Shown here: positions 1 to 7,936 of the stretch, in pieces | Numbering within the stretch: the stretch's first letter is position 1 | Layout of the letters: the number at the start of each line of letters is the position of its first letter | Assembly (NCBI GenBank): GCA_964410945.1 | Contig: CAYPJE010000014.1 | Span: 1 to 64,000, forward strand | Source: CAYPJE01 sp964410945 | GTDB lineage: Bacteria; Fidelibacterota; Marinisomatia; Marinisomatales; TCS56 | DNA: 64,000 nt | Direction: 5' to 3' | Position numbers and translations under genes: made by a program | The notes under the pieces: generated by a model | What the model was told of the DNA's origin: nothing | Databases searched by the model: none | Seen by the model: the letters and a program-made list of their open reading frames with translations, nothing else

Positions 1-10
1 GTCCTGTCAT
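1..10 (-). CDS. start of a leftward gene cut by the window edge
   Basis: On the minus strand an ATG at 10-8 is preceded, five bases away, by a perfect GGAGGT ribosome binding site (positions 16-21). Only three codons (Met-Thr-Gly) lie inside the window, so the product is unknown. The strong SD and spacing are the only evidence. Confidence 0.45.
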
Positions 11-65
11 GTTGACCTCCTTTTTTTAGTCAACTTTCTTCAGGACGTGACAGATGATTAAAAGT

Positions 66-93
66 GGCTCCGGTTGGAGCCCCTATTTTTTCT
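66..93 (+). terminator. rho-independent terminator-like hairpin
   Basis: A six-base-pair stem GGCTCC/GGAGCC with a four-base loop (66-81) is followed by a T-rich stretch on the plus strand. No rightward gene is visible before it inside the window, so it may end a gene lying to the left or be fortuitous. Confidence 0.45.
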
Positions 94-121
94 ATTTGAT
101 TTATATTTACCAATGTAAATG

Positions 122-221
122 TGTAGGGACAAGACAGTGTCTTGTCCGTTAATAGGACAGCAATGGTTGGTTTGGCGGACAGCACATTGTGCTGTCCCTA
201 CGGATAGGGCAGTTTGGCTTT
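122..221. repeat. palindromic REP/MITE-like unit, copy 1
   Basis: The unit contains two 21-bp palindromes, GGACAAGACAGTGTCTTGTCC and GGACAGCACATTGTGCTGTCC, on the two sides of a spacer that includes CAATGGTTGGTTTGGC. The outer ends read TGTAGGGAC and GTCCCTACGG, so the whole unit is also an imperfect inverted repeat. A nearly identical unit follows at 312-406. It has no coding capacity and looks like a REPIN-type mobile repeat. Confidence 0.75.
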
Positions 222-311
222 AAAATTGAAACGCAATTGAGTAATCCAAAATCTGCTGAATAATCTATTGAATATTCAATCGCCTCCTGTTTGACAAATC
301 AATATATCAAT

Positions 312-406
312 TGTAGGGACAAGACAGTGTCTTGTCCGCAAATAAACCGGCAATGGTTGGTTTGGCGGACAGCACATTGTGCTGTCCCTACGGATAGTTT
401 GGCTTT
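312..406. repeat. palindromic REP/MITE-like unit, copy 2
   Basis: Second copy of the unit at 122-221. The two palindromes and the terminal TGTAGGGAC / GTCCCTACGGATAG are identical. The inner spacer differs at several bases and five bases (GGCAG) are absent near the right end. Both copies sit in the non-coding stretch before the first gene, which otherwise holds only the two hairpins listed here. Confidence 0.75.
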
Positions 407-429
407 GTTGCGGTTACTGAATCGATCAT

Positions 430-456
430 AAAAAGGGGCTTCGTGTGAAGCCCCTT
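430..456 (-). terminator. terminator of the small zinc-ribbon gene
   Basis: An eight-bp stem GGGGCTTC/GAAGCCCC (435-454) with a four-base loop is followed on the minus strand by TTTTT. It lies 57 bases after the stop codon of the leftward gene at 513-710 and fits its terminator. Confidence 0.6.
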
Positions 457-512
457 CCGGTATATACCAACTGTTGTGGGATTGTGGACTGGCGTACAGG
501 CCAGAATATAGA

Positions 513-710
513 TCAGTAAATTTTCAGATCACCTACCTGACAGATTATTTCACCGCAGCTGCAGATGATAAAATCAGGATCCTGCATACCGGAATAATCC
601 TCATATTCGCTGCTCCAGATCAATCCACAGCGGTCACATGACATCGGTTGGACAACCGGTCTGAATTTTTCACGTATGATTTTGTCGACGGTAATTGTGG
701 CGTACTCCAT
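513..710 (-). CDS. small zinc-ribbon hypothetical protein (65 aa)
   Basis: I do not recognise a named family. The protein has two cysteine pairs: C-x2-C near residues 25-28 (CDRCG) and C-x-C near residues 50-52 (CSCGE), with one more Cys at about 57. This suggests a zinc ribbon. The start has AGAGGT a few bases upstream, and a terminator-like hairpin follows the stop. It is monocistronic, divergent from pepA across a 175-bp gap. The role is unknown. Confidence 0.55.
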   Translation of the reverse strand: MEYATITVDKIIREKFRPVVQPMSCDRCGLIWSSEYEDYSGMQDPDFIICSCGEIICQVGDLKIY

Positions 711-885
711 GCTAAACCTCTTATTTTTAAAGAAAGGTGTACAAAAGGCGTACAGATATTACAATTCTGCGAAGCTGTTGGCAAGCGGAATCTTAAATCT
801 TTTGGGAAATTCCTGGCAGACAGTCTAACTTCACGCGTCAAGATATATGGCTAACAAGCAAAGATTAATTTATTAAGGAGATATA

Positions 886-2340
886 ATGGCTCATCTGAAA
901 ATAGTATCCGTGACCAGTGAACCCTGGTCCGGACTCGACTTTGATCTGATTGTTTTAGGCGTTTTCGAAGAACCGGAATTGACAACCATTGGTACCACCG
1001 TAGATAAAGAAGTAAACGGACTGGTATCCGATGCCATCACAAAAGGGGATATCAAAGGTAAAGTAAAGGAAGTGACTCTCTTGCTGCATCCCAAACACCG
1101 GATTCTGGTTATTGGTCTGGGCAAAAAGGATAAATTTGACAGCGAGGTTGTTCGCCGGGCCGGTGGTACGATAGCAAAAACAGCACTATCCAAGAAACTT
1201 GGTAAATTAGCCGTGGAAGGTTTCGGACATCCGGAATCATGCCAGGCCCTGGCCGAAGGTCTGGTTCTGGGAAGTTACCAGTTCCTGGATTATAAAAAAG
1301 ACGATGAAGACCAGTTCGAGCTGGAAAGCGCGATCATTCTTAACGGTGACGAGACAGCTGTCGAAAAGGGTGCGATAATAGCCAGCGCCGTCTGTTTCGC
1401 CCGTGACCTCGGCAATCATCCCGGGAATTATGCTACCCCAACCTTCCTGGCTGAACAGGCCGCCGATATAGCCAAAGAAGGCGGCATGAAACTGACGGTC
1501 TTCGATCGTGAAGAATTTACTCAGATGGGCATGGGATCGTTTGCCGGTGTCGCTCTGGGAACCGATGAACCACCCAAATTCATTCTGTTGGAATACAATG
1601 GTGGAGGTGATGAGAAACCGGTGGCCCTGGTGGGCAAAGGCTTGACCTTTGACAGTGGTGGTATTTCAATCAAACCGGCCGCTTCCATGGATGAGATGAA
1701 ATATGATATGTGCGGATCGGCGGTAGTACTGGGCTCGATGAAAGCGATTGCCGCCCTGAAACCGAAAATGAATGTAGTTGCTGCTATTCCGTCCACCGAG
1801 AACCTCAGTGGCGGCAAAGCCGTCAAACCAGGTGATATTCTGACGGCATATAACGGGAAGACCATCGAAGTCTTGAACACCGATGCCGAAGGTCGTCTGA
1901 TCCTGGCCGATGCCCTGGCCTATGTGTCCAAGCATCATGAACCGGAATTCATCTTTGATTTTGCCACGTTGACCGGCGCCGTTGTCATTGCATTAGGACA
2001 TATTGCCACTGGTATTCTTGGCAATGATGATGATCTGATCGAAAAGATCAAGACAGCTTCACAGACCAGCGGTGAGAAATTCTGGCAACTGCCCCTGTGG
2101 GATGAATACTGTGAACATGTGAAATCCAAGATTGCTGACGTGAAAAACATGGGCAAATCCCGTCAGGCCGGTACAATTGCCGGGGCGGCTTTCCTGAAGG
2201 AATTTGTCGGCGAGGATATTCCCTGGGTACATTTTGACATAGCCGGATCCGCCTGGGGCGATGAGGATATCCCGTACAATGTTAAAAACACCGCCACCGG
2301 CGCTGTTATTCGCACCGTACTGGAAGTGATGGGTGTCTGA
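886..2340 (+). CDS. pepA: leucyl aminopeptidase, M17 family
   Basis: Cytosolic dinuclear-metal exopeptidase that removes N-terminal residues from peptides in protein turnover. At 484 aa it has the usual length. The N-terminal third is the variable macro-like domain. The catalytic domain shows the M17 signature NTDAEGRL at 331-338, with K251 and D256 in GKGLTFDSGG, D274, D333 and E335 as metal ligands and K251 and R337 as catalytic residues, all intact. The start is well supported by AAGGAG seven bases before ATG. The gene stands alone and is closed by a strong terminator at 2364-2395. Confidence 0.95.
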   Translation: MAHLKIVSVTSEPWSGLDFDLIVLGVFEEPELTTIGTTVDKEVNGLVSDAITKGDIKGKVKEVTLLLHPKHRILVIGLGKKDKFDSEVVRRAGGTIAKTALSKKLGKLAVEGFGHPESCQALAEGLVLGSYQFLDYKKDDEDQFELESAIILNGDETAVEKGAIIASAVCFARDLGNHPGNYATPTFLAEQAADIAKEGGMKLTVFDREEFTQMGMGSFAGVALGTDEPPKFILLEYNGGGDEKPVALVGKGLTFDSGGISIKPAASMDEMKYDMCGSAVVLGSMKAIAALKPKMNVVAAIPSTENLSGGKAVKPGDILTAYNGKTIEVLNTDAEGRLILADALAYVSKHHEPEFIFDFATLTGAVVIALGHIATGILGNDDDLIEKIKTASQTSGEKFWQLPLWDEYCEHVKSKIADVKNMGKSRQAGTIAGAAFLKEFVGEDIPWVHFDIAGSAWGDEDIPYNVKNTATGAVIRTVLEVMGV

Positions 2341-2363
2341 TTAGCCGGATTATTCCATAATAT

Positions 2364-2395
2364 AAAAAGCCCCTGCATTTGCCAGGGGCTTTTTA
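2364..2395. terminator. bidirectional terminator after pepA
   Basis: The sequence AAAAAGCCCCTG, a short loop, then CAGGGGCTTTTT forms a long GC-rich stem with A-run and T-run on the two sides. It can therefore stop transcription from pepA and also from the convergent gene ending at 2434. Confidence 0.85.
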
Positions 2396-2433
2396 TATGA
2401 ACTCAGTGAAACACGGTCTTGATAATGAAATAT

Positions 2434-3090
2434 CTAAACCTGGCAGTCATTATCTAATTCTTGTGCCAATTCAATACTGAATTGAATTTCATTTACACCA
2501 AAATCGGCTTTCTTACCGGTTTGTTTTTCATATAACAAAATGAATTCTTCTGGTGTATGATCAATGAACTCTTTGATTGATTTTATTCCCAGATCATAGA
2601 TCATTCGGGCGAATACCGGTCCAACACCGTAGGCTCTTGACAGGTCGGATAAACATACCAGTTCATTCAGGGCCGGCAGCGGGATACCGGTTGTTTCAGA
2701 CATTGATTCCCTTAGGTCTCTACTGTAAGCCTGATTAAATAACTGACGTGTATTTTTTATACCGATTTTGGATAAGCCCTCCAGATAACTGGCTTGAACA
2801 TCAGGGAATTTTGCCAATGGCACTGGATTGGACAGGAAGCTTCGCGCCTCTCTATTCAATAATGTCAGGTAATCCTGTGGCAGCCCGGTCTGTTCGGAAA
2901 ATTTTCCTATTCCTACCTTGGTTTTAAGTTGGTCAGTCAGTTCTTTTAGGTTAGTAATTCCATAATCGATCAGTATCCCGAATCTGATATTTATATCATC
3001 CTTCAGGATCAAGCGGCTTGGAATCATTTCACGATTCTGAATATTCAGCCTGAATTTTTCCAAGTCAATTTGATATCGGGGCTCCATCAT
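2434..3090 (-). CDS. DUF4332-like helix-hairpin-helix protein
   Basis: A 218-aa cytosolic protein with two helix-hairpin-helix-like halves. The second half has the phrase YGVGPVFARMIYDLGIKSI, followed by a helical stretch, as in DUF4332 proteins. Such folds often bind nucleic acid or act as adaptors, but no precise role can be given. I place the start at 3090 (Met-Met-Glu-Pro) because a longer frame up to 3165 would run into the upstream SDR-like gene. The two genes are separated by 13 bases and point the same way, so they are probably co-transcribed. Confidence 0.65.
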   Translation of the reverse strand: MMEPRYQIDLEKFRLNIQNREMIPSRLILKDDINIRFGILIDYGITNLKELTDQLKTKVGIGKFSEQTGLPQDYLTLLNREARSFLSNPVPLAKFPDVQASYLEGLSKIGIKNTRQLFNQAYSRDLRESMSETTGIPLPALNELVCLSDLSRAYGVGPVFARMIYDLGIKSIKEFIDHTPEEFILLYEKQTGKKADFGVNEIQFSIELAQELDNDCQV

Positions 3091-3103
3091 TAATACCTTA
3101 TCG

Positions 3104-3829
3104 TTATTCTGATTTGTTATAAATAACCGGCATCCGGCCCTTCCATTTATTCCAGACAACATCATTGGTGATCAGATCAGCCATGAAATGAGCAACATTG
3201 ATTCGGCTGGTTTTTCCCGCATCAAAAATCGCACTTCGAATTGGAGATGGGTGAACTTTATAATCAGTGACATCGTTCTCATCGGTCAAACTGTCGGGAC
3301 GGACCGCCGCCCACTCAATCAAGTCGTCGTTTTGCCCGATCGCTGTCCGCAGATATTCGGCGGCCTGCTCGTTATCCTTCTGGGGCGGCAATAATAAACG
3401 AACGAGTCCAAGGACGATTCGTTCACTGTCGGATATCGGTTCTACCAGATCGCGGTTGCGGTTTCCGGTGGTGTTCATCAATACATACTTGACTGGTTTC
3501 TCTGGTGTTGTTGTTTTGATTGCAGCACACAGGCGTCGGGCGGCATCGGTAACCAGGCGTCTCGGCTGGCCGTAGATACCCCTTAAACTCAGATTATGCC
3601 CCAGACAGGAGGCAACCGCCGTACAGCCATCCGCATGCCCGGCCAGTTCCGCATCGCTCAAGTCAAGCAAACTGGCCCGGATCACGTGCAAACCACTGTG
3701 TTTCTGGCTGGTGGGGAGCAGTTTATCGGGGGAACGTACTATCGCTTTTACATTGTGTCCCCTATTAAGTAATTCATCAACTAGCAGCCGGCCGGTGGCC
3801 CCGGTAGCACCAACAATGAGTATTTTCAT
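3104..3829 (-). CDS. NAD(P)-binding SDR/epimerase-like protein
   Basis: A Rossmann-fold protein of about 241 aa. Its N-terminus KILIVGATGATG carries the dinucleotide-binding GxxGxxG motif typical of atypical short-chain dehydrogenases (NmrA / NAD(P)H-binding family). No canonical YxxxK catalytic pair is evident, so it may be a redox sensor or an epimerase-like reductase rather than a classical dehydrogenase. The ATG at 3829 is preferred over an upstream GTG because AGGAG lies five bases before it. It is first of a two-gene unit with the DUF4332-like gene. The substrate is unknown. Confidence 0.75.
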   Translation of the reverse strand: MKILIVGATGATGRLLVDELLNRGHNVKAIVRSPDKLLPTSQKHSGLHVIRASLLDLSDAELAGHADGCTAVASCLGHNLSLRGIYGQPRRLVTDAARRLCAAIKTTTPEKPVKYVLMNTTGNRNRDLVEPISDSERIVLGLVRLLLPPQKDNEQAAEYLRTAIGQNDDLIEWAAVRPDSLTDENDVTDYKVHPSPIRSAIFDAGKTSRINVAHFMADLITNDVVWNKWKGRMPVIYNKSE

Positions 3830-3960
3830 GCTCACTCCTATAAAAATTGTATTCGTGGACCCTGAATGCCCGTCTTAAACTGTTTTTCGAAGTACCTGAA
3901 TTGACCGGGCACAAGTTTAGGCCAGTCCTTTAGGGCTGGTCCAAATATGATGAAGAAAAA

Positions 3961-4435
3961 TATAATGCCGTTTACGGCATTAATCTTTGATTCCATAATG
4001 ATTTAAAATAATATTTACTTCCTCCTGAAAGGTGTTTTTATTATGATGTTCTTCCTGCCTTATGATATACTGACGGACCTTTTTTACTTGCGACTCAGAG
4101 ACCGAAAAAACCGCGTATCCGTTTTGCCAGGCGAATTTTCCCGGGATAAAATTTGATTTATTAATCCAATTGGAGGACTCTCCTTTAAGAAGGTTGGCAA
4201 TTTCGGCTGGAGATTGTTTAGGTTTCAGGCCAATCAAAAGGTGTATGCGGTCCATGCTACCATTTACCATATCAATATGGATACCATTATTTTTACCATA
4301 TTCCTTGTAGTGAGTGCTGAAAGTAAATCCTTTGTTATAAATCTATCCCGATTGTGGGTAGCCCAGATGAAGTGCAGCCATATTTTGGAATATGTTTGCA
4401 TTTATTTACTAACGGCGTAAACGCCCTGCATTATA
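3961..4435 (-). mobile_element. decayed IS200/RAYT-like element with hairpin ends
   Basis: The broken transposase is bracketed by two imperfect palindromes in inverted orientation. The left is AATGCCGTTTACGGCATT (3964-3981), overlapping the stop codon, and the right is GGCGTAAACGCC (4414-4425). Counting outward, both ends also share TATAATGC (3961-3968 and, inverted, 4428-4435). Subterminal hairpins are what HUH transposases of the IS200/IS605 and REP-associated types recognise. The span is about 475 bp. Confidence 0.6.
3980..4401 (-). pseudogene. IS200-like (Y1/REP-associated) transposase, frameshifted
   Basis: Read on the minus strand, ATG at 4401 opens a frame MQTYSKIWLHFIW that matches the N-terminus of IS200-like transposases. 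The frame is lost near 4315, and the rest (NGSMDRIHLLIGLKP onward, with ISxWINK-like and VSESQVKKVRQYI stretches) continues in another frame to 3980. Joined, the product is about 140 aa, close to family length. The HUH motif is also damaged: the expected His-hydrophobic-His reads Arg-Ile-His. A one-base frameshift plus the lost histidine indicate an inactive copy. Confidence 0.7.
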
Positions 4436-4543
4436 TTAGAAAATAACCTTATCTCCGGCCCTGAAGAGCCGGGCCATGGATAAATATTAATCGGAATGTG
4501 TTTCACTGTATTGTTCACATTTTATAGATAAAAATGGATGAGT

Positions 4544-5524
4544 TTACTCATGGGGCTCTATTTGAAAATTTGCTGCCAGCTCATAGACCAGTTTACTGCA
4601 GCCGCCGTTCTCGATATACTCGGTGTGATCATCTATGGTTTCGAAATGCTGCCCTGAAATTTTGGAACACAGTATTTCATTCCCCGTCAGGCTATAAAAC
4701 GTATTTAAGATTTCTTCCGAGTTTGGATTGGAATAACCTGATTCCCCTGGATTCTTTCGGCACCAGGCCAGTGTGCTCAACCAAATTGCCGCACCCAGGG
4801 CACCACAAGCGTTGCCGCTCAGACCGATACCGCCGGAAAAACCGGCCACCGCTACCATTTCTTCATCGCTGGCGCCCATCTTTCTGGCAACTTCACAGGC
4901 ACAACACGCTTGAGTTCGTGATATTGCCGGCTGTTTACTGGACAATCCTTCTTTGGCCGACTGAATCGCTTCCGGAGCCCATTTTTCCGCCAGATTCATA
5001 CAGACCATATTGGTGAATCCGCCGGGAAGGGACTTTACCATAAATTTCATAATATCAAATGAACTGGCGGTGTCACAGCCAATTATATCGCGGCAATTGA
5101 CTGATTTTGCCCGGTCGGTGAGGGATTGCACCAGATGTTGGGCTGCAATCAGGGCGGCTGGGGCAGCCTGATCAGGATCGTTGAATCGCCGAAAAGCTTC
5201 CGCACCGGCCGCCAATGTTGAACCCCACAGCATGCCGCACTGGTTCTGGGTCATCATCAGTCCCCCTGCCAGCGGGTCCGCGGCCTGTTCCCCGGTTTCA
5301 TCGGGATATCCGAATTCGCGGTTTAATATGCAATAGAAGGTATGTGAGCAGGCGCCGCATCTGGCAAAGGTTTTTTTGACGTCAATCGGGATTTGACTAG
5401 AATGATGAAGTGCTTTAAACAGTTTATCAGAATATACCATTAGAGCAGCAACGCCGGTAGTAGCAGTGCCAGCCGCAGTCAGTTTTATGAATTTACGCCG
5501 GTTGATGGTACTTTTTTTCTTCAC
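4544..5524 (-). CDS. Tat-exported C_GCAxxG_C_C family redox-type protein
   Basis: A 326-aa protein starting with a twin-arginine signal (NRRKFIKLTAAG, residues 8-19) and a hydrophobic segment, so it is exported folded. The mature part is rich in paired cysteines: FARCGACSH, QCGMLWG, CCACEVA and NACGAL. This is the pattern of the C_GCAxxG_C_C family, putatively redox-active or metal/cluster binding. The start is GTG, with AAGG lying inside the last codons of the upstream membrane-protein gene (stop at 5529), indicating translational coupling. The biochemical role is not known. Confidence 0.75.
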   Translation of the reverse strand: MKKKSTINRRKFIKLTAAGTATTGVAALMVYSDKLFKALHHSSQIPIDVKKTFARCGACSHTFYCILNREFGYPDETGEQAADPLAGGLMMTQNQCGMLWGSTLAAGAEAFRRFNDPDQAAPAALIAAQHLVQSLTDRAKSVNCRDIIGCDTASSFDIMKFMVKSLPGGFTNMVCMNLAEKWAPEAIQSAKEGLSSKQPAISRTQACCACEVARKMGASDEEMVAVAGFSGGIGLSGNACGALGAAIWLSTLAWCRKNPGESGYSNPNSEEILNTFYSLTGNEILCSKISGQHFETIDDHTEYIENGGCSKLVYELAANFQIEPHE

Positions 5525-5528
5525 GACT

Positions 5529-5948
5529 TTACCTTGGTATTCTCATTCGGTATTGAATAAAGGTCCGGCATAACCCGAAAACATAGGGAAATACCATTAT
5601 TAACAGGTAAAAGAAATCAATTCCGAATCCAAAATCGTACCTGATCCTGAATTCGATATCATGATATAATACGATTGAAATATATGCCAGCGGTAAAAGA
5701 AACCAGGCCAAAATATTCCCGATGGGATTCTTTTTAATTAGATCGAACTTATTCAGAAAAATCGTCAGGGATAGTACACACATCAAAGCGATAAAAATTA
5801 ATGTGGGCATAATTGACATGCCGAATACCGATTTCAGCGCCAGGGGATCGCTTTTATAATTATTGATCAAAGAATAGACGATACTGAAAAACAGTACAAA
5901 TATCGACGGGTATAAAGCTGCATTTTTATAGTACTTGAAGAGATTCAT
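5529..5948 (-). CDS. small integral membrane protein, unknown function
   Basis: A 139-aa protein with about four predicted hydrophobic segments (residues roughly 12-28, 42-62, 78-95 and 112-128) separated by short polar loops. I recognise no family. It lies immediately upstream of, and is probably coupled to, the Tat-exported cysteine-rich protein, so it may be a membrane partner for it. That link is inference from position only. Confidence 0.55.
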   Translation of the reverse strand: MNLFKYYKNAALYPSIFVLFFSIVYSLINNYKSDPLALKSVFGMSIMPTLIFIALMCVLSLTIFLNKFDLIKKNPIGNILAWFLLPLAYISIVLYHDIEFRIRYDFGFGIDFFYLLIMVFPYVFGLCRTFIQYRMRIPR

Positions 5949-5960
5949 CGACCCTATAAA

Positions 5961-6062
5961 TTAATCAATAATACAGATGCGGTCATCCTTTTTAACTGGT
6001 TCAACGAACTCATCGATTGAGTCTGCTTCCGGTACCGGATTGTACCGGCTCAAATATTTCAT
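5961..6062 (-). CDS. possible short ORF (33 aa) before the membrane gene
   Basis: An open frame of 33 codons (MKYLSRYNPVPEADSIDEF... ending CIID) ends 12 bases before the start of the membrane protein at 5948. It has no clear SD, so it could be a real small protein or the remnant of a longer gene. No homology is recognised. Confidence 0.25.
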   Translation of the reverse strand: MKYLSRYNPVPEADSIDEFVEPVKKDDRICIID

Positions 6063-6115
6063 TTAACGGATTGCCGTTATATTGCTAAATAATAATCAAG
6101 TTTATGAAATTCCTT

Positions 6116-6916
6116 TTATAATATCACATGTAAAATAATATCTGCGCTAAAATGTGCGATCATGGCACTCTCAAGTCCGTATGTGAAATATAGCCAACCA
6201 AACGCCATTCCACCGATGCCATTTAATGCAATTGCACGAGTGATTACAAAGATATCTAAAGGGGCGCCTATTGCCACAGTTGCAGGAAGATGACCTATCC
6301 CAAATATCACAGCAGCAATAATATTTGCAGTCCAAAGTACAGCTAATGATGGTTTATTAGTCTTATTTGAAGTGATTAACATTCCAATCCATACGATAAA
6401 AGTTAGAAGGAACAGTCTTAATAATACTTCTTCTGTAATTCCACCATAAAATGAAGCAAGAAATCCTTTCCATGATGAAGGGTGAACTGAATCAGGGATT
6501 TCAATACCAAACTGTGCTAAATATATATCCAGATCAAATATCCATAAATCTAAACCACTAATTATAAGTCCGATAGAGACACCAACAATCACAGCAATAA
6601 ATATAATATGTTTAAATCTATCATCTATTTTTTCTTTATTTAATGCTTTCTCAAGAATAGGTAAACCTAAACCATATTTGTTTCCAAGTAACAAGCCGAG
6701 GCCTGTTAGCAGAGCAAAAAACAATCCATTGATAGATATTTGAATAAGAAGAATTAGTTCTAAGGACATTGGCAGTTCGATACTCTCTAATTGTGAAGAT
6801 TGTAGAGTTAGAGTATAAGGAATAACTGCAATGAGCCCAAAAATTACACCAGCCCATAATATAAAGAAGAGTTTCCAACTAAATTTCTTTTCAAAAGGCA
6901 TATTATTTAAATCCAT
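6116..6916 (-). CDS. CPBP-family intramembrane metalloprotease
   Basis: A 266-aa membrane protein with about eight hydrophobic helices. The Abi/CPBP (CAAX protease and bacteriocin-processing) motifs are in order: EEVLLR (EExxxR, about residue 155), FGIGHLP (FxxxH, about 215) and HFSAD (about 255). These residues make the glutamate/histidine active site inside the membrane. Family members process prenylated or bacteriocin-like peptides, and the substrate here is unknown. ATG at 6916 is preceded by GAGGAA. The gene is more AT-rich than its neighbours and stands alone. Confidence 0.85.
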   Translation of the reverse strand: MDLNNMPFEKKFSWKLFFILWAGVIFGLIAVIPYTLTLQSSQLESIELPMSLELILLIQISINGLFFALLTGLGLLLGNKYGLGLPILEKALNKEKIDDRFKHIIFIAVIVGVSIGLIISGLDLWIFDLDIYLAQFGIEIPDSVHPSSWKGFLASFYGGITEEVLLRLFLLTFIVWIGMLITSNKTNKPSLAVLWTANIIAAVIFGIGHLPATVAIGAPLDIFVITRAIALNGIGGMAFGWLYFTYGLESAMIAHFSADIILHVIL

Positions 6917-7352
6917 TCAGTTTCCTCTAATTTAATGTGAGTCAACAATGTATTCAATCAGTTTAAATACCGAGCAATATAACTAGTGGTTGAACGACTT
7001 TGATAATAGTTTATGTACGACAATTCTGTCGGATAAAAATCCATTTGTATATTCAAATTCATATGCTAATCCCTTGTTATCTAAAGTTTAAGCTGAATTA
7101 TTCTTGATTACAATAGGAATATTTTCCGGCTCGGATAACATTCCTGTGTCGAATAACAATCCAGAGTCGCTGGTCATAAATCATCCACCGGACTCTTGAT
7201 ATGGCGTCTTCTGGTACGGATCACATGGGTATGAATCATTGTTGTCTTGACACTGTTAATACTACCAATACTCATTTCATTGCACACCCCGTTGGAACAA
7301 TTATTACTACCAGGTTAAATTCTACTTCGAATCATTTTACAAAGGAGGAATC
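6917..7352. other. 436-bp non-coding stretch
   Basis: Divergent intergenic region between the CPBP protease and the HD-domain gene. I see no convincing gene, tRNA or repeat. The only functional signal is the strong SD AAAGGAGG just before the ATG at 7353. It presumably holds both promoters. Confidence 0.5.
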
Positions 7353-7922
7353 ATGGTCGATTATCCCACCCGCGCTGAGGCGCTGGATCTGTTTTATGAA
7401 TATACCAAATCCGATTCCCTGCGTAAGCACGGCCTGGCCGTGGAACAGGTGATGCGCAAGCTGGCGGAAAAATATGACGGGGATGTGGAATTGTGGGGCC
7501 TTGCCGGGCTGTTGCATGATTTCGATTACGAGCTGTATCCCACAGCGGAAGAACACCCATATAAGGGGAACGAAATCCTGAAGGAAAAAGGCTACCCCAG
7601 GGAAATGCTGGATGCCATCATGGGCCATGCCGATTACACCGGTGTCCCCCGGGAGAGTCTGATGGCCAAGGCCCTGTTCTCCTGCGATGAGTTATCGGGG
7701 TTTATCTTTGCTGTGACCTACGTGCGGCCATCCCGCTCGGTTTTGGATGTTAAGGTCAAATCGGTGAATAAAAAACTGAAGGACAAGAGCTTTGCCGCCA
7801 AGGTGAGCCGGGAAGATGTGAACAAGGGGATCGAAGGACTGGGCGTAGACCGGGCCGAACACATCCAGTTTGTGATCGATGCCCTGAAGGAGAAAGCAGA
7901 GGAGCTGGGATTGGCGGGGTAG
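7353..7922 (+). CDS. HD-domain metal-dependent phosphohydrolase
   Basis: A 189-aa cytosolic protein with an HD fold. H26, the paired H55-D56 (LLHDFDYELYP) and H68 are the metal ligands, followed by a conserved MGHADYTG segment near residue 89. The architecture is that of stand-alone HDIG/HAD-independent HD hydrolases, which cleave phosphomonoesters or nucleotides. The precise substrate cannot be told. The start is supported by AAAGGAGG eight bases upstream. The gene is convergent with the serine hydrolase ending at 7937. Confidence 0.8.
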   Translation: MVDYPTRAEALDLFYEYTKSDSLRKHGLAVEQVMRKLAEKYDGDVELWGLAGLLHDFDYELYPTAEEHPYKGNEILKEKGYPREMLDAIMGHADYTGVPRESLMAKALFSCDELSGFIFAVTYVRPSRSVLDVKVKSVNKKLKDKSFAAKVSREDVNKGIEGLGVDRAEHIQFVIDALKEKAEELGLAG

Positions 7923-7936
7923 AAAGGTGTCAGTTG

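Noticed and set aside
7201..7452. Open frame of 83 codons before and into the HD-domain gene
   Set aside because: It has no SD, overlaps the well-supported HD gene in another frame and has an unlikely composition.
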